From NCBI GenBank assembly GCA_964642175.1, contig CAZXOK010000006.1, forward strand, positions 96,495-160,494: DNA of 64,000 bases, written 5' to 3'. The notes below the pieces were generated by a model that ran no database searches, was not told the origin of the DNA, and saw nothing but the letters and a program-made list of their open reading frames with translations. The translations under genes and the position numbers were made by a program. Positions 1-9,369 of this stretch are shown in pieces. The stretch is from JANQGG01 sp964642175 (GTDB lineage: Bacteria; Bacteroidota; Chlorobiia; Chlorobiales; Chloroherpetonaceae). Position 1 is the first letter of the stretch, and each line of letters begins with the position of its first letter.

Positions 1-1
1 T

Positions 2-1036
2 ATGATTCCAAAAGGGTTTGGGGCGATTGTCAGAACCGTGGCTGAAGAACAGGACGAAACCCTGCTAAGACAAGATCTTGAAAAGCTATTATCGAAATGG
101 AAGCAAATTGAAGAGACGGTTAAAAATGCCAAGCCACCAAAGTTGATCTTCAAAGAAGATACCATGATCTCAAGTGTTCTCAGAGACTCATTAACCGATG
201 ATGTCTCTGAAATTGTTACCAATTCACCTTCTATCCATAAAGAAACTTTAACCTTTATACGTTGGGCAGCTCCTGAAATGGAGAAGCGAGTCTCACTCTA
301 TAAAGGTCGATTGCCGCTCTATGAGAGTTATGGTATTGCCAAGGATGTAGAATCCATTTTCTCGAGAAAAGTCTGGTTAAAATCGGGTGGGTATTTGATT
401 ATTGAACATACCGAAGCTATGGTTGTTGTAGATGTCAATAGTGGCAGGTATGCGGCAAAACGTGAGCAGGAGGAAAACTCACTTCGAACAAATATGGAAG
501 CGGCCCGCGAAATCTCCTCTCAGCTTCGTTTAAGGGATATTGGTGGTATTATTGTGGTAGACTTTATTGATTTGCAGGATCAGAAAAATTCCAGAAAAGT
601 CTATGATGTCATGAAATCTGAAATGAAAAAAGATCGTGCCAAGTCCAATATTCTGCCATTATCAGATTTTGGGTTGATGCAGATTACGCGAGAGCGTATC
701 CGTCCAAGTCTGATGCAGCGTATGGGCGATGAGTGTCCGGCTTGCGGCGGCAGTGGGGTTATACAGGCTAAGCATACCACGATTCACCAAATTGATCGTT
801 GGCTCAGGAAATTTGCCCTTAAAAATAAAGGAATGCTTAAAAAGCTGGATCTGTATGTTAGCCCTACGGTCATGGAAACACTCATGGGTGAGAACTTAAA
901 TCCAGCCTGGCGTTGGTTCTTGCAGCATTTATTAATCGTCACCATTAAGTCTGATGATAGCTTGAGAAGTGATGATTTCAGGTTCTATCTGAAGAAAGAT
1001 CATCAGGATGTTACCACAGAGTATGCGGATTTATAA
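2..1036 (+). CDS. rng: Ribonuclease E/G family endoribonuclease, 3' part
   Basis: Single-strand endoribonuclease of the RNase E/G family, acting in rRNA maturation and mRNA decay. The window opens inside the gene: the visible frame starts at an internal Met and the S1 RNA-binding domain expected at the N terminus lies upstream. Visible are the RNase H-like/DNase I-like catalytic region with the two acidic metal-binding motifs (VVDVNSG near residue 141 and VVDFIDLQD near residue 187 of the visible part), followed by the zinc-link motif CPACGGSG near residue 244, which in the family holds a dimer together. The protein ends soon after the small domain, without a long disordered degradosome tail, so it is closer to RNase G than to E. 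coli RNase E. dapD follows after 21 bp, probably co-transcribed. Confidence 0.9.
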   Translation: MIPKGFGAIVRTVAEEQDETLLRQDLEKLLSKWKQIEETVKNAKPPKLIFKEDTMISSVLRDSLTDDVSEIVTNSPSIHKETLTFIRWAAPEMEKRVSLYKGRLPLYESYGIAKDVESIFSRKVWLKSGGYLIIEHTEAMVVVDVNSGRYAAKREQEENSLRTNMEAAREISSQLRLRDIGGIIVVDFIDLQDQKNSRKVYDVMKSEMKKDRAKSNILPLSDFGLMQITRERIRPSLMQRMGDECPACGGSGVIQAKHTTIHQIDRWLRKFALKNKGMLKKLDLYVSPTVMETLMGENLNPAWRWFLQHLLIVTIKSDDSLRSDDFRFYLKKDHQDVTTEYADL

Positions 1037-1057
1037 TTAATCAACCATTTAAACCTT

Positions 1058-1933
1058 ATGGCAGTAATACAAGATATGTTAGAGATCAAAGAAAAAATCG
1101 AATCATATGCTTCATTAAAACCGGCTGAATTAAAGCAGGATAAAGATGCTTTTAACGTTTTTGAAGAGTTTAAGTCCCTGCTCAATAGAGGCGAGATTCG
1201 CTCAGCGGAAAAAAATAATGGACAATGGCAGGTAAATGGCTGGGTAAAACAAGGCATTTTAGTGGGTTTTAAGTTAGGTGATCTAAAAGCAGGAGAGATT
1301 AAGTCTGAGCATTCTGAGTGGACGTTTCCTTTTATTGATAAAAGTACTTACCCGGTAAAATCATTCACGTTAGATAATCAGGTGCGTGTAGTACCTGGTG
1401 GCACGGCCGTCAGGGACGGTTCATATATTGCACCGTCGGTTGTCCTGATGCCACCGGCCTATGTGAATGTTGGGGCGTATGTGGATGAAGGTACCATGGT
1501 GGATTCACATGCCTTGGTAGGCAGTTGTGCTCAAATTGGAAAAAATGTGCATTTATCAGCAGCCTCTCAAATTGGCGGGGTATTGGAGCCAATAGGAGCC
1601 ATGCCGGTTATCATTGAAGACGATGTAATGATTGGAGGCAATTGTGGTATTTATGAAGGAACCATAGTTGAAGAAAAAGCGGTTATTGGTACAGGTGTAA
1701 TCTTAAACGCATCCACTCCTGTCTATGATGTGGTTAATGGCTGTGTATTAAAAAAACAAGAATCAGGGCCACTGGTTATACCGAAAGGTGCAGTTGTGGT
1801 TGCAGGTAGCCGTCCCATAACCAGGACTGAATTTGCAAAATCAGAGCAGCTCTCAATCTATACGCCCATCATTATAAAATACCGTGATGAGAAAACAGAA
1901 GGATCGGTTAGTCTTGAAGACCTCTTAAGGTGA
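1058..1933 (+). CDS. dapD: 2,3,4,5-tetrahydropyridine-2,6-dicarboxylate N-succinyltransferase
   Basis: Succinyl-CoA dependent step of the succinylase branch of lysine and meso-diaminopimelate synthesis, so it supplies both protein and peptidoglycan. The 291-residue product is slightly longer than E. coli DapD (274). An N-terminal helical domain (about 1-95) is followed by a left-handed beta-helix of hexapeptide repeats (about 120-245), with the runs VNVGAYVDEGTMVDSHALVG and IGKNVHLSAASQIGGVLEP typical of DapD rather than of other hexapeptide acyltransferases. The ATG at 1058 is the natural start, 21 bp after the RNase gene. A strong hairpin follows the stop codon. Confident family call; trimeric cytoplasmic enzyme by family knowledge. 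Confidence 0.93.
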   Translation: MAVIQDMLEIKEKIESYASLKPAELKQDKDAFNVFEEFKSLLNRGEIRSAEKNNGQWQVNGWVKQGILVGFKLGDLKAGEIKSEHSEWTFPFIDKSTYPVKSFTLDNQVRVVPGGTAVRDGSYIAPSVVLMPPAYVNVGAYVDEGTMVDSHALVGSCAQIGKNVHLSAASQIGGVLEPIGAMPVIIEDDVMIGGNCGIYEGTIVEEKAVIGTGVILNASTPVYDVVNGCVLKKQESGPLVIPKGAVVVAGSRPITRTEFAKSEQLSIYTPIIIKYRDEKTEGSVSLEDLLR

Positions 1934-1979
1934 CCCGGTAAATATCGGTTTATATTTCTGCAAAATATTTCCACCTGAA

Positions 1980-2005
1980 AAGGCATGTTATCTCTAACAT
2001 GCCTT
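1980..2005. terminator. Hairpin after dapD
   Basis: Perfect 11-bp inverted repeat (AAGGCATGTTA / TAACATGCCTT) around a TCTC loop, followed by a T-rich but interrupted stretch. It sits between dapD and the S41 protease gene and most likely ends or attenuates dapD transcription. Confidence 0.65.
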
Positions 2006-2021
2006 CATAATTATTCTTACC

Positions 2022-3707
2022 ATGAAAGCAAAAACAGTTCGCACAAAAACGCTGGTTGGCATTTTACTGGTTTCCGGTGTGATCAGTGGGTTTACGCTTA
2101 TATCAGACTTTTTTCAGATCACACGTAACATTGAACTTTTAGGCCGGGTTTATCGGGAAGTAGCTGAAAACTATGTGGATGAAATAGATGTGGCTGAATT
2201 CATGCTGGCGGGTATTGATGGTATGCTTTCTACGCTTGATCCATATACGGTCTTTATGGATGAAGATCAGTCTGAAGATCTCCAGCAACTTACAACGGGT
2301 AAGTATGCAGGTGTAGGCATTTCAATACATGCCAAGGATAATGTTATAACCATCATGTCGGTTGAAGAAGGTTATTCAGCCGATAAAGCAGGTGTGCGTA
2401 TCGGTGATATAATCATAAAAGTAGATGGTGTTAGTGTACTAAATATGCCCATCAAGGATATACAAACCCTGATTAAAGGTCCGGTGAATACTGAAGTTGA
2501 AGTTACGGTAAAGCGTGAAGGCGTATCAAAACCGATCACTTTTAATTTGATCCGGCACGAAGTTACCATAAAAAATGTAACCTATGTGCACTTAACCAAG
2601 GAGAATATTGGTTATGTAGATATCCAGCGTTTTAGCGTTAAAGCAGCCGACGAGTTAGAAGATGCGATAAACATGCTCAAAGATTCGGCCAAAGTTAAAA
2701 AACAGCCGCTTAAAGGGCTTGTTTTGGATTTAAGAGACGATCCCGGAGGTTTGTTGAAAGTAGCGGTTTCAGTTGCCAGTAAATTTCTTGACAAAGGCAG
2801 TACAATTGTTACAACGGCAGGCCGGGACTCTTCAAAGATGCGTACATATGTCTCATCTGAAAAACCACAACTTCGTAAAACCCCATTGGTTGTTTTGATA
2901 AACGAGCGAAGCGCCTCGGCTTCAGAAATTGTTGCAGGCGCCATACAGGATTTGGATCGGGGAGTAATTGTGGGTACAAGCTCTTTTGGTAAAGGGTTGG
3001 TTCAAACCATTACCCAGTTGCCCTATAACACAAAATTAAAAATAACAACAGCCAAGTACTTTACACCTTCAGGTCGATTGATCCAGAAGGTCGATTACTT
3101 TAAACGCAATAAAACCCTTGGAAAACGGGATGTATTGTCGGTAAAAATGGACAGCCTTACAAAGATATATAATACGGTTAAGGGTAGAAAAGTATATGGA
3201 GGCGGAGGCATCATTCCGGATGTTGAGATCAAGGAGCGTGAGTTTTCGGAGTTGGAGAAACAACTGTTACAACAATCGATGTTTTTTAAATTCGCAAATC
3301 AGTTTAGAGGGGAAAACCCGGCGCTCCCATCAGATTTTCTTATAAACAAGAATATTTTAAAGTCATTCTACGCCTATCTTAATAGTGAAAACTTTGAATA
3401 TCAGTCCAGTTCTCAGCAAATGCTAGAAGATCTGAAAAGCCAGTTAAACAACAAAGATCAAAAACAAATTCTAAAAAAGATCAATGAACTCGACCAGCTG
3501 GTAATGGATGATAATAAAAAGGAATATGAGCGGCAGGAAAAGTATATTTTAAATATCCTGGTGCAGGAAATATACATGAGATACAATCGGGACAAAGCCA
3601 GAGAGCATTCTTTCGAGTTCGATAATCAATTCCATGAAGCTATTGATATTTTAACCAATAAATCCCGCTACAAGACGTTGCTTTCCTTAGCTTCAAAAGA
3701 CCGTTGA
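2022..3707 (+). CDS. C-terminal processing peptidase, S41 family
   Basis: Serine protease with a Ser/Lys dyad that cleaves or degrades exported proteins from their C termini. An N-terminal hydrophobic segment (about 9-28) acts as signal anchor, placing the protein in the periplasm. A PDZ domain (about 90-170) and the S41 core follow; the catalytic serine is S299 in SASASEI and the lysine K324 in SFGKG, 25 residues apart as in E. coli Prc and plant CtpA. DLRDDPGGLL is the conserved strand before the active site. A C-terminal extension of about 150 residues is rich in charged, helix-forming sequence. The last 40 bp overlap the convergent membrane protein gene. It could be named ctpA, but the family has several paralogues. 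Confidence 0.92.
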   Translation: MKAKTVRTKTLVGILLVSGVISGFTLISDFFQITRNIELLGRVYREVAENYVDEIDVAEFMLAGIDGMLSTLDPYTVFMDEDQSEDLQQLTTGKYAGVGISIHAKDNVITIMSVEEGYSADKAGVRIGDIIIKVDGVSVLNMPIKDIQTLIKGPVNTEVEVTVKREGVSKPITFNLIRHEVTIKNVTYVHLTKENIGYVDIQRFSVKAADELEDAINMLKDSAKVKKQPLKGLVLDLRDDPGGLLKVAVSVASKFLDKGSTIVTTAGRDSSKMRTYVSSEKPQLRKTPLVVLINERSASASEIVAGAIQDLDRGVIVGTSSFGKGLVQTITQLPYNTKLKITTAKYFTPSGRLIQKVDYFKRNKTLGKRDVLSVKMDSLTKIYNTVKGRKVYGGGGIIPDVEIKEREFSELEKQLLQQSMFFKFANQFRGENPALPSDFLINKNILKSFYAYLNSENFEYQSSSQQMLEDLKSQLNNKDQKQILKKINELDQLVMDDNKKEYERQEKYILNILVQEIYMRYNRDKAREHSFEFDNQFHEAIDILTNKSRYKTLLSLASKDR

Positions 3708-4360
3708 TGTTGTCTGATTTTATTATTGATCCCAATGGCTATCATCAGATTACTAAGAGATAAAAAGCTTTCAGCAAAGCCGTGATAGAAGTCGTCGTGA
3801 GTTAGAGTTTCAAAACCTCTGACCTGTGTTGAGTAATATATGGTCACAACTGTTACGGCTACAAAAATAAGAACAAACCAAAACCCAAACACGGTTAGTT
3901 TTGAAAATACTTGCTTATCTAATCGGTAGATATAAAGGATTAAAACTAAAAAGACCAGATAAAACATACTGGATAGCTGAAAAATACTCTCTATAAAAGT
4001 CCGATAATCGGTTAAATGAAGCCATCCAAGCCCTAAAAATGCGCTGGCAGTAACAACAGGCTCATGTACTCGAGATGATTTAATATGTCTTATGATAAGG
4101 ATGGCCCCAGAGATTAAAGCCATGCTGCCAAAGAAATTGATTATTTTTGATAAGTACAGCAAAAATGCAACTTGATCGCCAGTAATATGAAATAAAATCA
4201 CACACATCCCGCCTAACCAATGAGGGATCATTAGAATGGCAAATCGTTGAATATCAGGTCGTTGGATCATATTTCCATACTTATATAAGAGTATAAAGGC
4301 AATGAACCACTCAAGCATTGATGAAATATGAATGAACCATGTTGGAATTGATAGTAACAT
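3668..4360 (-). CDS. Ycf49-like (DUF2499-type) multi-spanning membrane protein
   Basis: About six hydrophobic helices in 230 residues. The N terminus (LSIPTWFIHISSMLEWFIA, from residue 3) and the following HWLGGMCVILFHITGD resemble the DUF2499/Ycf49 family of cyanobacteria and plastids, where a short membrane protein starts with a SIPTWxIHxSSxxEW motif. The function of that family is unknown to me. The second half (about 115-215) adds further membrane helices, as in cyanobacterial proteins where DUF2499 is joined to or followed by DUF3593. The assignment is by motif memory only. The 3' end overlaps the S41 protease gene by 40 bp, tail to tail; the 5' end faces the hybrid kinase gene across a 134-bp spacer. 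Confidence 0.7.
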   Translation of the reverse strand: MLLSIPTWFIHISSMLEWFIAFILLYKYGNMIQRPDIQRFAILMIPHWLGGMCVILFHITGDQVAFLLYLSKIINFFGSMALISGAILIIRHIKSSRVHEPVVTASAFLGLGWLHLTDYRTFIESIFQLSSMFYLVFLVLILYIYRLDKQVFSKLTVFGFWFVLIFVAVTVVTIYYSTQVRGFETLTHDDFYHGFAESFLSLSNLMIAIGINNKIRQHQRSFEAKESNVL

Positions 4361-4494
4361 AGACTGATTTTCGAAAGTATTTTTGTATGTTTTAAGTGCG
4401 TCTTCTGCCTAAGATTCTTGCAAATAAAGCCGTTGTATCTGAATAAATTAAAATAGGACTACATGCTCAGCGGTAATATTCAACTATATGACTT

Positions 4495-7400
4495 ATGAGA
4501 GCGTACCTTCGCATCTTGATGATGTTGGTACTTTGTGTACCTATATATAATCCCACAAGTCTCTTTGCACAGAACTTAAAAAGTTACACATATAGCAATG
4601 ATCAGGGACTTGCAAGTAACCTGACCAAATCAATTATTCAGGATTCGGATGGCTTAATATGGATCGCAACCGAGTCTGGCTTGGTATGGTACAATGGCCG
4701 CGAATTTAATACCTTAAACACAAACCTGCCATCCAACATAGTTAAAGACCTCATAAAACTTCAAAATAAAAAAATATTATTAGTTACAGATTCAGGTATC
4801 GGGTTTATTGAGAAGAAATCGGATCAATTTGTTTATGAGCCGATCATGGAAGGGAGCGATACATTACAGAAATCCAAGTTGTATCTGCCAAAAACTGTTT
4901 ATCAGGATGCCAAATTGTCTTTATGGATCAGTGAACCGGGTGCAATATCAAGGTTATCCAACAATGTATTTAAGCGTTTTAAACTTAACACAGAATTTGC
5001 CATAAAGCTGGATGATTCCAGGACTTTTCAATTTGTTGAAGATAAATTCAATCGTTTGCTGGTATCGACCATTGATGGACGAATGCTGTATTATGATCCC
5101 CTTTCAGCTGCATTTCGTGTATTACCATTAAAACCTCCAACATCAGATTTTCAAATAAATGCGCTTCTTAAAACGAAAGACAACCGTGTTTTTGCCGGAA
5201 GCAATGAGGGACTTTATGAATTGCTTCTGGATGAAAACTTGTTAAAAGCATTATGGAAAAAACATGTCGCCATTGACGATGTATCCTGCATGATTGAAAA
5301 TGAAGATGGCAAGATGTTTATCGGCTCCTGGTACTCAGGTCTCTATTTATGGGATCCGGCTCTGGCTGGAAGCACTGCTGAAAAAATCACATCTCTTCCA
5401 TTTAATGTTATTAACAATCTGGCATTTGATAAGAACAAATCACTTTGGGTGGCTTCAGACGAGGGTGTGGCCATTGTTCAAAAAACATATTTTGACCCAT
5501 TCCCACTTCAAACCCGCAACTTGTTTACCCGATCCGTCAGTTCAGCTCAAAACGGTGATATTTTAGTTGTTCAGCATGATGGCGTTTTTCGGATTAAAAC
5601 TACAACGCAAGGCCAGTTCAACGCTACAAAAGTTTATGGACGAAGCACAGGTAGATTCTATAAACCTACCGGCGATACGCAAGGCACATGGATATCAACT
5701 CGTCCCGGCGCCTTATCTTATATTTCAAACGAAGGTATAAAAACAACCTGGTTAGGCAATATTAACTGGAAATATCGTCGGTTCTGGCCTAATAAAATGA
5801 TCCTCGACGATTATGGTAATCTTTGGTGCTATCAGGTTAACCGCGACTTATTAAAGCTTACCCCTAAAGGAAAGTTGGAGGTTTATAATAAAGAGAAGGG
5901 CGTTGAAACGTCTGTAAACATTATAAAAAAAGGTCCAACAGGAAAAATTTATCTCGGTGGTAACGATACAAATGGATATTTGTATGAATACGATCAGATT
6001 ACGGGTAGTTTTCTGAATTTAAGCATTAAGCCACCTATTGATCAAAGTACTCCTTTTATTGTGCATGATCTGGACATTGATCAAACGGGTCGGATTTGGC
6101 TTGGTACCAGCCAGGGATTGTTTGTTTACTTTCAAGATCGAATTGTTCGCGATAGTATCACCGATATAATTGGTAAGCCGGTGATCAAAGCACTGGAGAT
6201 TGATCAGTTTGATCGTATATGGCTTGGAACGGAGCAGGGACTGCTTCTTTATACCGAAGGCAGTGTAACTCGTTTTACAAAAACAGACGGACTGCCGGGC
6301 TCCTCAATTGTCCACCGTTCGCTTGCATTTGATAAAAACAATCGGCTGTGGGTTGGGACATCAAATGGGTTATCCTACTGGCAGTTCCCCATAGAGAAAA
6401 TCCAAAAAACACCCAAACCTATACTGACCAGTTTTAAGGTTGATGGGTTTGAAAAAATGCCAGGCACCCTTCAGGATGGTGATTACAAAAATAATGCATC
6501 CCTGGATGTCTCTTTTCTGGCTTTAAGTTATCCCGGAGAAAATATTCAGTATCAATCCCGGATAAAAGGGCTTCAGGTTGAATGGTCGCTCCCCACTTCC
6601 CAAACCAAACTTGTAATGCCTCCGTTGCCGGCAGGTAATTATGTGCTTCAACTGCGGGCACAACAATCCGGACATTTATGGAGTGAGCCAACCGAAGTGA
6701 GTTTCTCAATTGCCTCGCCCTGGTACGCAAGAAGCTGGATGGTGATCTTTTACCTGATCATACTTTCAGGCGCAATATACTTATTAAAGACATTCCACAA
6801 TACGCTTAAAGAAAAAGTTAAAGCCGATGAAGAAAGACAGAAACTGGTATCATTGATTGAGCTGAGTTCGGAGTGTATTATGATGGTGTCTTTAAAAGGC
6901 CGGGTAAGTTTTATGAATGCCGCCGGCCACTGGCTCCTGGGTATTGAAGCCAAAGACGAGGAATTTCAGCAAAAGCAATCATTGGAAAACAGACGGGTTT
7001 TCGAGTTCATCCATGAAGAAGATGTTCTCTTCTTTAAACGTATTGTTGTGCCATCGGTGATTTCACAGGGGCAGTGGTCGGGTGAGTTGCACTTACAACA
7101 TGTAAAGACCAAGCAGCAAATACCGGTGTTATGCAGTGCCTTTACAATCAAGAATTTAACAACCGGAAAGCCAATGGCATTTGCGGCAATCAACAGCGAT
7201 ATCACCATTAGAAAAAAAGTAGAACGCGAGTTGATTGAAGCCAGGGAAGAGGCTTTAAGAGCAGCCCAAACTAAAGCTGAGTTTCTGGCCAATATGAGCC
7301 ATGAGATTCGCACACCTATGAATGCCGTTATTGGAATGACGGGTTTGATGCTTGAGACAAAGCTCAACCATGAGCAACGTGAGTACCTTGAAACCATCAG

Positions 7401-9345
7401 AACCAGTGGCGATGCGTTACTTACCGTAATCAACGATATTTTAGATTTCTCAAAAATCGAGTCCGGAAAACTTGAGTTAGAACAGTACCCCTTCAATTTG
7501 AGATTAGCCGTTGAAGAATCCATCGATATCTTTGCCGCAAAAGCCCTGGAGAAAAATCTTGAACTGGTCTATTATATCCATGATGGCGTCCCGGTTAAAG
7601 TTTCAGGGGATGTGACGCGTTTGCGACAGATTTTAGTCAACCTGGTAAGCAATGCCATAAAATTCACAAAAGAAGGTGAAATTGTTGTCGAAGTAAAGGT
7701 TGATCAATCTTATGAAGAAAAAATAAAATCGCGTTCAGGCAAACCAGGATTTGGAAATGATCTTGATTTTGAATCCAGTAAAGTGGCCTTGCAATTTTCG
7801 GTTCAAGACACAGGTATCGGTATTCCTGAAGATAGAATTGATCGGATATTCAATTCATTCAGTCAGGCCGATGCTTCAACAACTCGTAAATATGGCGGAA
7901 CCGGTTTGGGTCTGACCATCAGTAAGCATTTATGTGAATTAATGAACGGGGCCATGTGGGTAGAGAGTGAGTATGGCCAGGGATCCACGTTCTTATTTAC
8001 TGTGCTTATGGATAAAATTGCTGAGCCTAAATCGGATCTATCCAGCAAATTGGCCGGTAAAAGAGCTCTCATTGTGGATGATAATAAAACAAACCGCCGA
8101 ATATTATCTATGCAGGCCGCTTCATGGGGTATGGAGTCGCATGCTGTTTCTTCAGCTGCTGACGCCCTTAAATTGATCAACGGTGATGAAAGTTTTGATA
8201 TAGCAATTCTTGATTTCCATATGCCCGAAATGGATGGGTTGATGCTCGCAACTGAAATGCGTAGAAATCAAAAATCCATAGATCTGCCAATCATCATGCT
8301 AACTTCGGCCGGGAACCGTGAAATGGTTACCGAAACAGTTGGTGTAAATCTTGCCGCCTACTTAAACAAACCGGTTAAACAGTCGCAATTATTCGATATT
8401 TTGGTAAGCATTTTCGAAAAAGGTTATACCGGTCCGTTAGCTCATTTCGGCAAACCATACCCCGAAAGTGATGTAACTAAATCAGAGCCCTTACCTTTAA
8501 GAATTCTGGTGGCAGAAGATAATGCTGTAAACCAGAAACTGGTTATCAAAATATTAGAAAAAATTGGTTACAGTGCCGATGTTGCTGCAAATGGACTGGA
8601 AGCGATAGAAGCTGTAAAACAAATCAGTTACGACTTGATCCTGATGGATGTCCAAATGCCGGAAATGGACGGGCTGGAAGCCACACGCAACATTTGCCAG
8701 AATATGCCCCGAAAGGAGCGTCCCTTTATCATAGCAATGACGGCAAATGCAATGAAAGGTGATAGAGAAACATGCCTTGAAGCAGGAATGGATGATTATC
8801 TCTCAAAACCTGTTCGATTAAAAGAACTTCAAAAAGCGATAGAAAAGTGGGGCTTGGAGCGCCAAAGAGTCTTAAATGCACCGGAAGAGGATCTAGAGGA
8901 CACACCACCATCTATGGAACATAATGGTCAGAGTGAAGTCATTTCTGAAGCTACTCAGGTCGAAAAACAAAACAATCCTCATGAGGAAAGGCCAATTATA
9001 GATCCATATACTTTACAATGTTTAAAAGATATGTGCCAGGTAGGCAGCGGCTCTCAACTGGGTGAAATTATTGAAATGTTTATCTCGGATACCCGCAACC
9101 AAATCGAAATGCTTACAGAGGACAAAGATAGTCCCGATCGATTCAAACATTTGGCTCATTCCTTAAAAGGCAGTTGCTTAATGGTGGGTGCAAACAGTTT
9201 GGCTGATATCTGTTTGAAAATTGAAAAACTTGGAAAAGAAGGACGCACTGAAGGTATTGATGGCTTGTTGGATGATCTCAAAGTGAAGTTTTCAGATGTA
9301 GAAACTGCACTCGATGAGATTATGAAGCAAGAAGCAAAATCTTAG
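4495..9345 (+). CDS. Hybrid sensor histidine kinase: propeller, Y_Y_Y, PAS, kinase, two receivers, HPt
   Basis: A complete phosphorelay in one 1616-residue protein. Order: signal peptide (1-25); periplasmic two-component propeller repeats (about 30-625, repeated units such as RIWLGTSQGLF, RIWLGTEQGLL and RLWVGTSNGL); Y_Y_Y domain (about 680-745); one transmembrane helix (about 750-768); PAS-like domain (about 785-905); HisKA with phosphoacceptor H936 in MSHEIRTP; HATPase_c (about 1040-1175, with DTGIGIP and GGTGLGLTI); receiver 1 with D1240; receiver 2 with D1385; HPt domain with H1555 in AHSLKGS. There is no DNA-binding domain, unlike the AraC-type hybrid regulators of Bacteroides, so the signal must leave through a separate regulator. 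By analogy with polysaccharide sensors the propeller may bind a sugar or polymer; that is inference. The stop codon lies inside a terminator hairpin shared with the next gene. Confidence 0.92.
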   Translation: MRAYLRILMMLVLCVPIYNPTSLFAQNLKSYTYSNDQGLASNLTKSIIQDSDGLIWIATESGLVWYNGREFNTLNTNLPSNIVKDLIKLQNKKILLVTDSGIGFIEKKSDQFVYEPIMEGSDTLQKSKLYLPKTVYQDAKLSLWISEPGAISRLSNNVFKRFKLNTEFAIKLDDSRTFQFVEDKFNRLLVSTIDGRMLYYDPLSAAFRVLPLKPPTSDFQINALLKTKDNRVFAGSNEGLYELLLDENLLKALWKKHVAIDDVSCMIENEDGKMFIGSWYSGLYLWDPALAGSTAEKITSLPFNVINNLAFDKNKSLWVASDEGVAIVQKTYFDPFPLQTRNLFTRSVSSAQNGDILVVQHDGVFRIKTTTQGQFNATKVYGRSTGRFYKPTGDTQGTWISTRPGALSYISNEGIKTTWLGNINWKYRRFWPNKMILDDYGNLWCYQVNRDLLKLTPKGKLEVYNKEKGVETSVNIIKKGPTGKIYLGGNDTNGYLYEYDQITGSFLNLSIKPPIDQSTPFIVHDLDIDQTGRIWLGTSQGLFVYFQDRIVRDSITDIIGKPVIKALEIDQFDRIWLGTEQGLLLYTEGSVTRFTKTDGLPGSSIVHRSLAFDKNNRLWVGTSNGLSYWQFPIEKIQKTPKPILTSFKVDGFEKMPGTLQDGDYKNNASLDVSFLALSYPGENIQYQSRIKGLQVEWSLPTSQTKLVMPPLPAGNYVLQLRAQQSGHLWSEPTEVSFSIASPWYARSWMVIFYLIILSGAIYLLKTFHNTLKEKVKADEERQKLVSLIELSSECIMMVSLKGRVSFMNAAGHWLLGIEAKDEEFQQKQSLENRRVFEFIHEEDVLFFKRIVVPSVISQGQWSGELHLQHVKTKQQIPVLCSAFTIKNLTTGKPMAFAAINSDITIRKKVERELIEAREEALRAAQTKAEFLANMSHEIRTPMNAVIGMTGLMLETKLNHEQREYLETIRTSGDALLTVINDILDFSKIESGKLELEQYPFNLRLAVEESIDIFAAKALEKNLELVYYIHDGVPVKVSGDVTRLRQILVNLVSNAIKFTKEGEIVVEVKVDQSYEEKIKSRSGKPGFGNDLDFESSKVALQFSVQDTGIGIPEDRIDRIFNSFSQADASTTRKYGGTGLGLTISKHLCELMNGAMWVESEYGQGSTFLFTVLMDKIAEPKSDLSSKLAGKRALIVDDNKTNRRILSMQAASWGMESHAVSSAADALKLINGDESFDIAILDFHMPEMDGLMLATEMRRNQKSIDLPIIMLTSAGNREMVTETVGVNLAAYLNKPVKQSQLFDILVSIFEKGYTGPLAHFGKPYPESDVTKSEPLPLRILVAEDNAVNQKLVIKILEKIGYSADVAANGLEAIEAVKQISYDLILMDVQMPEMDGLEATRNICQNMPRKERPFIIAMTANAMKGDRETCLEAGMDDYLSKPVRLKELQKAIEKWGLERQRVLNAPEEDLEDTPPSMEHNGQSEVISEATQVEKQNNPHEERPIIDPYTLQCLKDMCQVGSGSQLGEIIEMFISDTRNQIEMLTEDKDSPDRFKHLAHSLKGSCLMVGANSLADICLKIEKLGKEGRTEGIDGLLDDLKVKFSDVETALDEIMKQEAKS

Positions 9346-9369
9346 GAGGTCGGACCTTTAACCTCCTAA
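9342..9369. terminator. Shared bidirectional hairpin made of two gene ends
   Basis: TTAGGAGGT (9342-9350) pairs perfectly with ACCTCCTAA (9361-9369). The left arm contains the stop codon of the hybrid kinase; the right arm is the last codons of the convergent reductase gene. With only 12 bp between the stop codons, one structure probably serves both transcripts. Confidence 0.55.

Noticed and set aside
3069..3263. Minus-strand frame of 64 residues within the S41 protease gene
   Set aside because: It lies wholly inside a strongly supported gene on the other strand and has no family motif or start signal.
6966..7523. Long minus-strand frame of 185 residues inside the hybrid kinase gene
   Set aside because: It is antisense to the HisKA/PAS part, whose sense frame carries clear motifs; the antisense product has no recognisable feature.
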